Positions 11,198 to 22,900 of a stretch of 64,000 bases of DNA are shown here, in pieces. The position numbers and the translations under genes are program-made. Under the pieces are notes generated by a model. The model was not told the DNA's origin, did no database searches, and worked only from the letters and a program-made list of their open reading frames with translations. Source of the DNA: Rhodosorus marinus (taxonomy: Eukaryota; Rhodophyta; Stylonematophyceae; Stylonematales; Stylonemataceae); assembly GCA_029953675.1 (NCBI GenBank), contig JAMWBK010000005.1, positions 2,809,001 through 2,873,000 on the forward strand, in the 5' to 3' direction. Positions within the stretch are counted from its first letter, which is position 1, and every line of letters starts with the position of its first letter.

Positions 11198-11617
11198 CTA
11201 GCCTGCGAGAAAGGCGGTATGAGCAGTAGCAAGACATGCTCCGATCTTGAGCAATGTAAGTACTCCGAACGCGGAGTGCACTCGTGATTTCGGGAGTTCT
11301 TTTCCAGCCATGACCATTTCAGCTCGTCGATTCAATACGGGGCGCAACCCGAAGTGCAGAATGAGCTGAAGCGCCGTAGCAACCGCAAGAAAGCCCGCTG
11401 GAACTGGCTCGAAATTCAACGCCATTAAGCCGACCGCGACTCCGTTTAGCACCAGCTCAGTCTGTCCTATGGCAGTGAATACTTGCACACCGACATCCAT
11501 TCCAACAGCTTTCGTCATAGTCTTCGCTCTGAACTTGGCCGGTGCCTCAACACAGACCCCGATCGTCACACCAGCCCAAACCAAACATGGCGCAGCAACG
11601 TTGAGCAACGTGATCAT
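11198..11617 (-). CDS. Small four-helix integral membrane protein
   Basis: A single-exon frame of 139 residues on minus starts with ATG at 11617 and ends with TAG. It has four hydrophobic stretches: about residues 1-25, 43-68, 71-90 and 118-138. The charged motif EAPAKFRAKTM after the first helix, the GMDVGVQVFTAIGQTEL block and LRPVLNRRAEMVMAGKELP with a following SRVH look like an uncharacterised family of bacterial-type membrane proteins that I recognise only in outline. No function can be given. Codon use and helix pattern argue that it is a real gene. It could have been acquired from bacteria or through the plastid ancestor, but the sequence does not decide. Confidence 0.68.
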   Translation of the reverse strand: MITLLNVAAPCLVWAGVTIGVCVEAPAKFRAKTMTKAVGMDVGVQVFTAIGQTELVLNGVAVGLMALNFEPVPAGFLAVATALQLILHFGLRPVLNRRAEMVMAGKELPKSRVHSAFGVLTLLKIGACLATAHTAFLAG

Positions 11618-12060
11618 GATTTCCTAAACACAAAAAGACAAAGAAACAAACAATACTAGAACTTGTACCAAAGAGATGATTTCGCTTAGTTCCAATGGGC
11701 ATCTAACCTCATCGACGCTCTTAAGAGCAGCCTTCCCAGCCCCGTGCCCCATCCCTAATGGAAAACAACGTATCTGAAACGCCTCCGTCATCAGTTTCCG
11801 ACGCCCTCCGAGGTACAACTTGTAAGTACCGTGCACTCAAATCGCATGTTGAGGGATGGGTTCGATTATAGAAAGCAAAGGATGGTCTAGGACGTTGCTA
11901 GCAACATCTGTGCATGTCATCATCTACAATTGTTTCTTGATCGCTCTGGCAACCGTCCCGGGCAACCGGTCCGGATCTTTGATTTTCGTTTCGTGCACGG
12001 TCCGCTCATGTCCATTTCACGGATCAGCAGCGACTTCAGTGGATTCACGCGTTTCATTCT

Positions 12061-12440
12061 TAGCTGCTAGCCTTCGGGTACGCGCATCATCACATCAATG
12101 GCCACGAGCTGATCTTTCCCGACAATCTCGGATGGTCGAACTTGTCGTGAACCGTCGCTGGCGACTCTCGGGGTCACGAAAAACGGGAGCTTGGATGGGT
12201 TCCGTTATGGCGTGAGGATGAGCTAGAAGCGATCATAGCAACGCGAAGCAAGCTAGCTTGTGCTCGGCGTGAAGACCTCACATATACGATTGCCGAAGAG
12301 GCGCATCGAACGCCTTTTGGTTGTCCCCCGGTGCGGTTTTTGAGAACGCCGATCGTTCGCAAAGCTCCGGCTGCCCTGAACCATACGTTGGCGTGCACAT
12401 TCCGTTGCTGCCCCCTCGAATTATGTGAGCTGCCCGGCAA
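12061..12440 (+). pseudogene. Possible decayed coding region, unidentified
   Basis: One plus frame stays open from about 12151 to a stop near 12441 and reads like a soluble protein (for example GWVPLWREDELEAII and EEAHRTPFGCPPVRFL). The same frame upstream has stops at 12061 and 12148 separated by protein-like stretches (AFGYAHHHINGHELIF). There is no start codon in a useful position and no family was recognised. It could be a relic of a mobile element gene or chance. Confidence 0.25.
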
Positions 12441-13087
12441 CTAATCTCAGAACCCAGTTACTTCGAGAGCACCTACACTGGGAAACTAGACCCTGTCAAA
12501 GAAGAACCTGCATTAGGTCCAGGACAATCTGCAATGACAAAACAAGTTCTCCGATGAGCAAAAACGCGAGTGCCTTTTCGGACTGTTAAAACCGGGCGTA
12601 TTTCAAACTGGAAACTGACAACTGTTGACAGACAACCGAGCCTTAGAGTCAAGCTTTGCTTGGGCAGAGGACCTCAGCTCTGGAGTAAAGGAAACTCACT
12701 ACTGTGATTCCTTGATCAGCTCTTGCTATTCCAGTTCTGAAGATAAAAGAACAGCTCTTGCTCTGACCCTCTCGTTGTTCCATGATCCGATGAATGGCAA
12801 AAGGCCCTGTAGACCGAAAACACTCTAGAGTCACGATATCAGCATCCGCGCTCGATTCTTTTTGTTCCAATTCTGCTTAGCAGATAAAAAACCAGCACGT
12901 ACGCAGGGATCCGCACTCACGCATCCGAAACAGAAAACATGGAAGTTCTACGCTCGAAGAGTGGTTCCAGGAGCCCAAGAGGATGCAAACGTTCCATGCG
13001 AAGGATCTCCTTTCACATGCTAACCTATTGCAGACGACAGCAACAGGCCGTTGGAGTCATGCCTCGTTGGCGCAGGCGCTGGTACGA

Positions 13088-13155
13088 GTTTTCTCACGCT
13101 TCAGACCTTCTTGACAGCACAAACTATGACCGAACCCGTGTTCTGAGCTTTCCGG
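13088..13155 (-). pseudogene. Antisense fragment duplicated from the clpS gene
   Basis: The reverse complement of 13088-13155 aligns without gaps to 14971-15038 of the clpS gene, at about 59 of 68 positions by hand count. The match runs through the end of clpS exon 2, across its splice donor and about 18 bases into the intron. It is therefore a DNA-level copy, not a processed transcript. The fragment stands alone on the opposite strand, about 1.9 kb upstream of clpS. Confidence 0.75.
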
Positions 13156-13221
13156 TTGATGTAGATTATAAACACCGGGCCCGAGGAAGCAGTTCAGTCC
13201 TTAAAAGCCATCAGCTTGCCT

Positions 13222-13500
13222 CAGGAAGCAGGTCAGTGGTTAACTTTCGACAGAGTAAGGAAGCGGGTCTGTGGATAACTTTTAACGAGTAAGGAAGCAG
13301 GTCAGTGGTTAACTTCCAACTTGAGTACGGAAGCCGGTCAGTGGCTAACTTTCAACTTGCGTAAGGAAGCGGGTCATGCCAATCTCTTCAACTTGAGTGC
13401 GGAAGCCAGGTCAATGCCTATCTTTCATCTTGAGTGTAGGAAGCAGATCAATGCTTAATCATCAAATGCCAAGTGGAGCAGACCGATGCTTAATCATAAA
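13222..13500. repeat. Minisatellite, about 35-bp unit, about 8 copies
   Basis: Units begin with AGGAAGCAGGTCAGTGGTTA or variants and continue with ACTTTCAACTTGAGT. Adjacent units differ by substitutions and one- or two-base length changes, and the copies become more degenerate towards 13500. A possible extra partial unit sits at 13184. The array follows directly on the antisense clpS fragment. Confidence 0.85.
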
Positions 13501-14520
13501 AAAACAACATTAAAGTAAAGTTTTACTTCCGTTGAAAACCGCCTCCACAGCAATTAGCAGAAGAAAAAAATGAAAACAAAATTAATACTTTTCAGCCGTC
13601 GACGGCCATAACTTCTCATACAAAAAATTTACATTAATCACACTAGATCATTTAAATTCCTACCCACCACCGGGAGTTTCAACCCCAACCGAACATTTTC
13701 ACACTCCAGTAACCCTCAGGACCATCCGTTCTAGAGCACTTTTCCAGTTTAATTTTATTTTATTCCGTATAATATATACACCTACAGAATATAAATACCC
13801 CCTAAATACTAGAAAATGGATTCATACGTGCATTCTTTCTAGGGCCCGGAGCCCATCACCTAGAAAAAGGATCGGAACCATATCCATTGGTCAACCGTAA
13901 TAAAATTTTCAGAAACTTTTGCCAATGATGTGATCTTTTCTATGCTTTTCATTGGACAATATTATGGTGTCTACTAAGAAAATAAATAAATACAAATAAA
14001 ATAAACCAATTAAATTATTGAAAATATGTTTTTGATTGATAAATAAGTCAATTTTCTTTTCAGGGATTGGGCGTGGAGCTCTAGTCGAGATTTCAGCGGT
14101 GGCTGGTGAAGACGGTGTGGACTGATCTGCTTTGGATTTGGTTTCTCGATGCGTTTGGGTGGGTGGGCGCTGACAACATTGATTTTGAGGTTAAGAAGGG
14201 GAAGGTTGAATTTGGTATTAGGAACGGGGAAGGTCGGGTTGAAAAGTTGAAACGTTTGAAAGAAAGGAGGGAGGAGGGGGGCCGAGGGTCGGTCTGGATT
14301 GGTTTGGTTGAGGCTTTTTTTTTTCTGGTTTTGTTAGTTTTGAGGGAGGGGGGGGCGCGGTTGGAGGGGGGAATCTTGGAATTCTTGAGAAAAAGCCTCG
14401 TGGCGTCGAGACGGTGTGGTTTTGCCTGAGAAGGAGGAAGAACAAGAGGGGTTTTGGGTTGTGGTTTTTGCTGTTGTTGGAGTGGGAGTCGTCGTAGAGT
14501 GTTTTGACTGTCGGGTGATC
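13501..14520. other. AT-rich then G-rich upstream region of clpS
   Basis: From 13500 to 14060 the DNA is AT-rich with no gene. From about 14080 to 14520 the plus strand becomes strongly G- and T-rich and poor in C (for example GGAGGGAGGAGGGGGGCCG near 14265), immediately before the clpS start. This is the likely promoter and 5' leader. Long open frames on both strands here reflect the base bias. Confidence 0.5.
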
Positions 14521-15189
14521 ATGGCTTTTGTTGGGAGTTCGGTTTTTGGGGGGAAGGATCTAGGAAGGGTGCAGAAGAATGTGAGAATTCAGTCGATGGG
14601 CGCCTACATGGTTTCTCCTGGCATACAAATAGGTAAACCGAAGACTCAGATAGGAAAGCCGAAAACGAACATTGGAGGAGGTTCGACGTCGACCGAAGTC
14701 GAACAGCAAGCCAAGAAGCAGAGACCAAAGCCGAAGTACAAGACTGACGCGGATGAGATCCCGATGTACAAGGTAAGAGCAGATGCATATTAGCAAAGCA
14801 TCTCGAGATCCGTGGACTCCATGAAGACTTGAGCTGATTTGCGGGTCCCGATTGGGACGTACATGGCAGGTCATCCTCCTCGGAGATGAAGGGTATGACG
14901 AAGTGCACGTAACCACACAGTTGATGAAAATCATTCCGAAATTCACCAGTGACGAGGCTTCCCGAGTATACCGGGAAGCTCAGAACACGGGTTCGTCGAT
15001 AGTTTGTGTTGTCAATAAGGTCAGAAGCATCAGAAAACAAAGCGGTTTCTCCCAACCATTTGCGGCGGCTGACCCTGACCCTATACGTCGCCTTTCCTAT
15101 TTTTCTTTTGCTGGCAGGAGCATGCAGAGTTCTACGCACAGCAATTGAGAAGACAGGAGATCTTCGTCGTTGTGGAAGAAGATAAGTAG
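14521..15189 (+). CDS. clpS: Plastid ClpS-like protease adaptor
   Basis: Exons 14521-14772, 14870-15019 and 15118-15189 encode about 157 residues. The first 80 residues are a transit peptide beginning MAFVGSSVF, with a phenylalanine near the N terminus as in red algal plastid proteins, followed by a twice-repeated IGKPKT stretch. The ClpS core runs from MYKVILLGDEG to the end: DEVHVTTQLMKIIPKFTSDEAS, REAQNTGSSIVCVVNKEHAEFYAQQL and the closing EIFVVVEED. ClpS delivers N-degron substrates to the Clp protease in bacteria and plastids. The canonical NDD and H..G pocket residues read GDE and Q..G here, so substrate choice may differ. Both introns are phase 0. The upstream frame without ATG was not taken as coding. 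An antisense partial copy lies at 13088-13155. Confidence 0.85.
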
Positions 15190-16008
15190 AACAAGTGATG
15201 CAGACGAACAACTATGAGTGGCTAGGAAGGATTCTTTTAAGGCGATTATAAAACATAAAAGGAAGCAAACACACAGATCATAATAGCAACCATGGAAAAG
15301 TGTACGGAAAGCATATTCTCGCCGCAACGTCTCGAGGACTGTGCGGGAGTGGAGTCTGCTCGCAGTCGAATCTGGTTGTCTGCTGAAAGAAAACGAGAGA
15401 GGCGAAACGATCAAACCAAGGCTCTAGTGGTTGAGAAACGCCCTGTTTTTCGATTGTGGTCGTTTCGCTCTCGATTTACGCTTCCGTGAGCACCCGACCG
15501 AACTTTGTTGGCGTCTGCGAACGAGGATGGGTCATCGTTGTATTAAGCTTTTTTGCCATAGATCAGACTGCTTTTTCCTAACGAGGTGGCCGTATTTGTA
15601 GCAATTTGCTTTCCAGACTGCTAGGAAATCCTGGCTTAATGCGGTTGCTGTCGTAGCACATCTCAAAACGCCCTCGAGTAGAAGGGACCAATTCTCCCGT
15701 GGAATTCACACAGTTTCCAAAGTTTGGAAATAAATATCGCGAGCAAGGCCCACGAAAAGACTATGAGCGGAGATGTGTGAAGCGGGTCCAAGCACAACCC
15801 CCTCAAGCATTACATCGTTCACATCCTGTTGGTCTAGAATCTCCTTGCCTGTCCGGTTGCTTTCGATGGATAGTTTCTGCTCATCAGGTTGCCGAAGAGC
15901 TTCAAAATTTGGCAAGCAGCCGGATTAGACCGGATAGATATGACCTTCTCTTGCTCTGCTATCCTGCTAGGAACATAGTGGTGTACTCAAAACCGATGTC
16001 TGGAATCT
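15190..16008. other. Intergenic between convergent genes
   Basis: This stretch separates the end of clpS from the end of lipB on minus. Open frames at 15699-16154 (plus) and 15706-15915 (minus) show no family similarity; the former overlaps lipB exon 3 in antisense. Confidence 0.45.
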
Positions 16009-16968
16009 TCATCGCGGGATCAATAGATCTCCAAAGTCCCCCACTTTCTCGGGTTGAACGTACTCGAGCGCGAACGCTTGGGCAAATGCATCGACGAAGA
16101 CTTGCGCCGCCTTTCGGAGAAGAAGACTGGATATTAGAAAGCGGGCAAACGTGAGGAACTGTTTTGACGGGCGGCTGCTAACGAACCTGCCGGATGTCGA
16201 CATCAGGAAAGTACTCAGCGAGTTCAACGACGCCAAACTCTTCTATTCCGCACGGGGTGATCTTATCAAATCCAGATGCGTGCTCTTGCATCTTGATGTT
16301 CACCGCGATGCCGTGCATCGATACCCATCGGGATACCTTTATTCCCACCGCTGCGATCTTACTGTCGCCTATCCAGACACCCCGAAGGCCTTGTTTGCGC
16401 TCTCCTTGAAGGCCAAAGCCGTCGTTGAGTCCAAGAATCACCGCTTCTTCCAGCTTTGAAATGTACCAGTGCAAATCCTTTCGATAGTTCTTCAGAGAAA
16501 GGATCGGATAGATAACGACCTGGGAAAGGAGATGTGATCGATCCTTTAGCCACAGCGAGCAGAGGAATGCCAAGGACGGCCCGAGAGATCGCTTTTCAGT
16601 TTCCCTACCTGTCCTGGTGCGTGGAAAGTAACTTCACCACCACGCTCGGTACGGTAGAGACTTGATCCTTCTGGAGGTGAGTCCTCATCGAACTTCACGT
16701 GTAATTTTGTGGAACCAGTTCCCAAAGTGTAAGTTGGCGGATGCTGCAAGACGATCAGAGCGTCATTCTCCACATATCCATCGATCTTCTCCCTCTGCAG
16801 TTTCCGCTGCAGCATAAGCGCGTCGTGATAGTCCGTCAAAGACGCTGAGTCCGCCATCAAATCGTAGAGTTCACACTTGTTGCGAGCAACAGCTCCAGAA
16901 GCGCAGGTGCGCGCTTCTGACCGCAGAGATCGCCCCCCCAGCAAAGAAGAACAAACAAAACTCGTCAT
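16009..16968 (-). CDS. lipB: Octanoyl-[ACP]:protein N-octanoyltransferase (LipB)
   Basis: Three exons on minus (16609-16968, 16187-16519, 16009-16110) give about 264 residues. LipB moves octanoate from acyl carrier protein to lipoyl domains of enzymes such as pyruvate dehydrogenase and the glycine cleavage H protein, the first step of lipoate synthesis. The family signature RTERGGEVTFHAPGQ ends exon 1. Exon 2 has GVWIGDSKIAAVGIKVSRW with catalytic Lys174, and MHGIAVNI then ITPCGIEEFGV with catalytic Cys210. Both active residues are therefore present. About 40 residues precede the conserved domain (MTSFVCSSLLGG, arginine-rich later) and should be an organelle presequence, plastid or mitochondrial; the early phenylalanine leans to plastid. 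Introns of 89 and 76 nt are phase 0. Confidence 0.92.
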
Positions 16969-19900
16969 CGGTCGGTGCTTGCTTCAACAGCCTTTGGCAA
17001 GACATGCCTCGCCAGCCCTACTTCACCCAAACAGTCATCAAAAATGGCCTGGAATCCTCCCGCAGTCATCCAAGTTCACAGCGAGAAGGCAGAAAGCGAC
17101 CCCCCCCCCTTGGCACGGTTCAGCCTCCTTACGACGCCGGCTAATGCTGCCCGGGCGCTTCGTGCTGATACGGATGTTTTTGTACTCCAACGTGCTATAG
17201 AGAAATGATCCTTGTGCGGGGGAATCTCTTCCCTTGGCTTTCTAGGCCAGGCTCCCCAGGTCCAATTTTGGTATGAATTTCTGCTCAAGGAGATCGCTTG
17301 GCTGTATCGAAGAGTCCCATGCAGTCGCGTGTGTATTCATCTAGATAGTGTGATCTGGACTTGAATAGAATACTAATCTCGACGCTTCAGCATGTGCGTG
17401 AGCGACAATCCACACAAACGACAACCAGCACCAAACCGCGACTGGCGTTTCCGACATAGAGCATGGATTTGGAGACAGAGCATAGCTTGTCCTCGCGATT
17501 GAGGTTAGCTACGGGAGTTAAAACCGACCTACTCTTGGATAGTGACAAGAATCAGTGTTGTGCGCGCGGTAGGCAGCTGCCCAGTGACGGCTACGGTTGC
17601 GTTGAGAGCTGAACGTCACACATCGTTGGAAGACTTGCCAAAGATGCAAGCTTTCCTACAGACCTGCAGAGATTGCGCATGATCATCACTCTCGAGTTCA
17701 TGTGTTTATGTGATTAGGTTCGATGCGGCTGGATAGAATACTCTGTGCCTCGAAGACGAAGTTCCTCTACATTAAAAAGAGGTCAGGAGGTGACTTGGGC
17801 AGAAGCTTTACGGGACTCTGTAGCGCATGCACCAAGCACGCTACCCCCTAGCACTTGGTTTACAAGTACCAACTAGTCCTTCATAGTAGCCATGTCCCCT
17901 TGCTCAACTCCCCGCAGGATCAGAGCGGACTATACTCGCGCAGCATTGCACTACGGTACGGCGAGACGGTTAACGAAATGTCTGTCAAGCATGACTTAGC
18001 CCCGCACGCTCTTCACTAGCGCTCCATCATCTGAACATCGACATATGTGAAGCGTTCTCTCGCCCCGCCCACGGACGCGTTCCTGCCCGTGACTTGAGGC
18101 AAAGTATTCGGCAAGGGCGTGACAGGACAGCGGAGATGAGCTTGTCTGTTTGCTTAATTTTTCAGCTAGTAGATGATTCTAGTCCACGAGACTCCAAAGC
18201 CCGCAAGCATGAAAGTTGTGGCAGCACGAAAGTTTTACCGATGACCACGTCAAGGGCTCTCGTCTTTCCGGAAGGACGACGACCACGTTCTGGACGTGAT
18301 TTTCATCCATCATGCTACGTCTTTCTTTGGTTGTATCCACTTTTACATATACTTTTCTGATGGATTCAATGCATCAAACTTTGTCCGCTCGACGCGGATG
18401 GTGAGATGCTCCAGACTACATGCACAACACCATGAACTGAACAATGGAGCCCCCGGTTCCAAACCGGTAAAAAAGAACCGGTAAGCGTTCGGGAGCCACG
18501 GTGAGCGAGACCTTTGCTGGTGTGGTCTTGAATCACCGGAGCAGCCACATCGAGGACGGACGGCGTTTGCACTACCGACCTCTACTCTAGACTCTAGCAC
18601 GTGTGCACTTTTCACGTAGACTGCAGTGGGTAACACCAGATCCGAACCACGTATGAAGGTCCTGAACCCGAGTGCTGTCCTGAATACGGAGTGTATCTAT
18701 TTATGGATACACAGCTTTTGGGTGAAAACGATCGGCTGCATGGGCAAACCAAACCACAGTGGAAAGGAAGAATCCTTGAGCAAGATAGGTCCTGCTTTCG
18801 GACTAGGACGGTGAGGGACAATTAATGCAACGAAAATTTTCTCCCTCGTCCTCGCCCTGCAACAGATTCAATTTTTCCAGCCGAATCAAATTAGTCGAAA
18901 AACGTTAGAAATCTTTTTGATTCCTAGTAACCTGCAGATCCTCCCTGACAACGTATATGGTTTAGGAATCCAGCAACTAATAAAACCCCGCTCCCTCAAT
19001 TTTTTGATTTTCTCGCGATTCATTGCGCGTGCTATGCACAAGTAAAACTAAAGCACAGCCATAACTCGGATGATGCTGATCAATAATATGCAGGACAATT
19101 CAGGTTGCATCAGTTTTCATCTCACGTTAATTTGTTTTGAGAACAATATAACCCCTCTCCGGTGCGCCCCAGATAGAAATCGAATAGAGCCCACGAACCG
19201 ACCCCACAAAAAAGCTACTTACTCACTTCTGTCATGTTTTTTTGGAACCCTGCAGTTGCTGGAGAGTGACGAAAACATGCCCGAGGGACACACACACACA
19301 TACACACACATACACACGCACACACACACGCAAACGCATAATAAGGGGGAGCCGCGCTGATGATTACTGGAGGCTTGGAAGCCAACCCCAGCCATCAAGG
19401 TACACGTTGACGCGATCAGTAAAAAACAGACGATTATCCACCCCACTGCGACGACTGGAGAAAACCCAGCTGGTAGCACCCCCTATCAAAACAGGACAAA
19501 CAAAAAATAGCCGAAAATAAATAAATAAACACTCATCAAAAAAAGCCCAGCGAAAAATCGCCGTCCTAAAAAAAGAGTGATTTTCTCGTTAATTGGCTCT
19601 GGAATAAAAAACCATCTTATTTTTCTTTATTCCAGAAATCCACTTTTTTTTTGGTTGGAGGAACAACAATAAGAGAATTAAACATCGGATGATAACTCGC
19701 ATGCCACGATGAGAGAGTTGCAAACTCCTTTTATTGGTAAAAATATATCTTTCAAGACAACTCTCTTAGAAGCCACCACCAAGCCCCTCCAACCCCCCTC
19801 CCCCCCCTTCTCATTCTCTCTTCTCTTCTCCTTCCAAACTCAAGTCTTTCGCCAGGTTTTTCATCATTGCAGACACAGTTTTCAATTTTTTTGAAGACGA

Positions 19901-22900
19901 ATAAATATGCTTGTTCATAGTCGACGACCACGTTCACCAACTCCGATTGGTCAAAACGGAGTTCCAGTTTGACGACGAGCACATAGTTGCGAGATCACAT
20001 GTATTGAAAGAGAGAGAAAAAATTAAGTAAGTATTTCTTTCCGCCTACCAACTCCCTCCCCCCCCCCCTTTCTTTTTCCAGACCCTTTTTTAAACTCACA
20101 GGCTCACACCCCCCTTCCCAACAACTAGTGCTTTCTTTGATTAGGCGCTTTTAAAAACTTTCCATATTTCCATTATTGGTCCACTCCAACCCTCCTGTCT
20201 ATTTCATAGATCAACTATGCAAATATCAATTTTTATACGGTAATATGATATTCACTCCGTCCAGTTGTACAAAGGCAAAGAAATATAGACCCTGGAAAGA
20301 ACGAATCTCCAAACTCAATTGTCAGTCGCATCTGTCCACACACACGCACACCAAATTGAGGTATTGATTTTCCTAAATAAAAAACCATACAACTTCATAT
20401 TCTTCCAACTTTCTAACGTCCTAAAAATTTAAATTGATTGAATCCGCGAAGAAGATTCGATCCCTCGCATGTTTTCGCGAACCCATGATAAGGGGGAAAC
20501 ACGGAGCAGAAATATGATAAAATAGACTGTGTTTTCTGTGGTTGGATTTGCGCATATTCCTCGCAGGGTAGATATTAATCGTATTTTTAAAAAAGGTCTG
20601 TTTCTATTCCGCAGTGCAGTTAATAATTCGAAAAGTGAAACATTGGGACGGGGTTGCACTTCTGTCAATCAAACCGTCCGTCCCTCCCTCCTTCCCAAAA
20701 AGATTGGCTCGGTTTTTTGAAGAATAAATAGCATAATTTCGAAAACGATGGAAATTTCCAGGCACCGCTTTAAAACGTGCGGATGCGAACATCGGATGCG
20801 ATCGTTTGTGTGTGTATGCTCTTCTGATCCCAACGTTTTTTTTTGGAGGGTGGAGGGAGGGGAGAGGAAAAAGTTCTTTTCCTGTCTGCCTTTCCACAAC
20901 ATGAGGGGGAATATCCAGTTCTTTAGTGGTAGTGATGGCGGTTTTGAACCAATGGGGATCGTAGCCGAGTTTGAGAACAGGAAGAAACTATCGAATGCGC
21001 CCACTGGAGTTGTGTATCCACTAGCGTTGTGTATCCACTAGCGGACCTCGACGAGAACTTTCAGGATCAGTAAATAGACTTGAAGAAATACGAAAAAGTT
21101 CTAAACGGAGAGGTTCCAGGGCGCGGGGGAGCGTTTCACAGTGCTTCGTCGCATTACCGTCAAACAATTCACATGAGTACAGTGGGTCCCAGGGCTTCAG
21201 AACATGGTGGGATTGATCGGGTCGGATTGCTGGTTGACCAACTTTCGAAAAGGAAATCAAAAATCGGTGAACCAAGGGGGGCACTGGAGATATGGGCGTC
21301 ACGTTCCGAGCAAGTACAAGTGATGGCGCATGGAAGCAGGGATTTCAGTGAGAGAAACGTCGAGCACCATGCATGAGAGTTTTGATTCAAGTCATGCGTA
21401 GAGAGCCAATACAATCAGATCATTTTCTTCTTGGGTTGACTTCCAACTCGTGGCTGTAAAAAGCTATGCCAAGATTTCTGGAGCATTTGTCCATCGTTCA
21501 AAACGCTTTTTGACGCTGACTACATATGGCAATTATACGTGCACGGATTCCACCTTCATGAGAGGCATTAGACCGCAACCAGTTCAGTCCCCGGTGAAAT
21601 ACTAGTTCGCAAATTTTGATTCAGTCACCATCCCCTTCCTCCCCCAAGGAACACACCGAAAGGAAGAACTGAGCTTCTTCCCCATCTGTACTCGAGGTAC
21701 GTGCAGCTGCGCATCAGCCCAAACTGTTCCAGTGGTGAGCAACAAATACATAGAAACGCAACGTCTAAGGAAATCCTGACTCAGTCGGCGGGGATACACC
21801 TTAAGTGGCCAGAGCTCTTCAATAACCAATATAGGAGGCATGGAGGAGTCCCCTTCCGTCGCGGCATGGGTATGGGGAGGATCGTTCACCGTGATCTTCC
21901 TCCCATTACTGACAACTTCATCTCATCAACCCCCCCCCCCCGCTCTCCTCAGGTTTCACATGTTCACAAATTTACTACCCGTTCGAGGGGAGAGATAGCG
22001 ATTCTAGTGCGGGTCCTTCCCATCAGTTTATTTTTTGTTTTTTTTCTCAGGTTACTAAGCATTAACCAACACATGCTTTTGGATACAAAAACACGATCGG
22101 GGAAGAGCCGGTCTCTTCCGCCCAGGAACGTGGCAGTCGTCATCCGAGAGAGCGGTTTTTATTTTTATTCTTTCAAAGAGACGTCAACCACCTCTCCTCA
22201 AAGTACGAAAGACCTCCTGGATCTCAACATGAAACGCATTACAGGTACATGATACAACGCGCAGTGAGGAGAAAATTCACACAGCTAGAAGAGTGAGTGG
22301 GAGAAAATAGCTACCGAAGTGTTAGCCATCTTTTCATTTTAGTCTCAAGGTCCGATGGTTGATTTTCCCATAATATTCAATTAAATGATGAATTTTCCAC
22401 CATTTCGGCGCACTACATTCATAAATTCTTCTCGGAAAAGAGGGTTGAACTTTTCAAGACAATGTTCTCCACCCCATCCAAACAATGAAATCCCATCAAC
22501 TTATAAAACGCACAGTCACCCCCCTCCCCGTACCGGGTTCCCCTTCCTTCCACCCCAGCTCTAGAAATTCTTAATCTATTCCTAAATGACTTAAATAAAA
22601 ATACTACGCAAAATAGAACATTTGAGATTTCTTCACGTACTCTACAAGATGTGCTCTTAATTAATCGCGCGCTATTGCCGCAATCCGGTCTTATCCTGAG
22701 TATTATGGCTTGTACACCCCACAAGTTGTCCCGAGGGGGTGGGATCCGTATGTAAGTTCTATTCGGATTGTTCAAAAATAATAGTTTCTTCGATGTTTTA
22801 TGTATGTACTTCCAGAGAGCGCGCCCAATGGCTAAGGAACCTGAGGTGCCTGAAGAGGAAAGGCCTCTAAAGGCGCAGATTGAGAGGTTGATTATCATCC

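Noticed and set aside
15699-16154. Plus frame of 151 codons overlapping lipB
   Set aside because: Its right half is antisense to lipB exon 3 and the left half has no similarity.
19219-19520. Cysteine/valine-rich and histidine/threonine-rich frames
   Set aside because: Produced by the CA microsatellite at 19288-19330.
21701-22252. Open plus frame of 183 codons
   Set aside because: It runs through C-rich and T-rich simple sequence, shows no conserved block, and overlaps an equally open minus frame.
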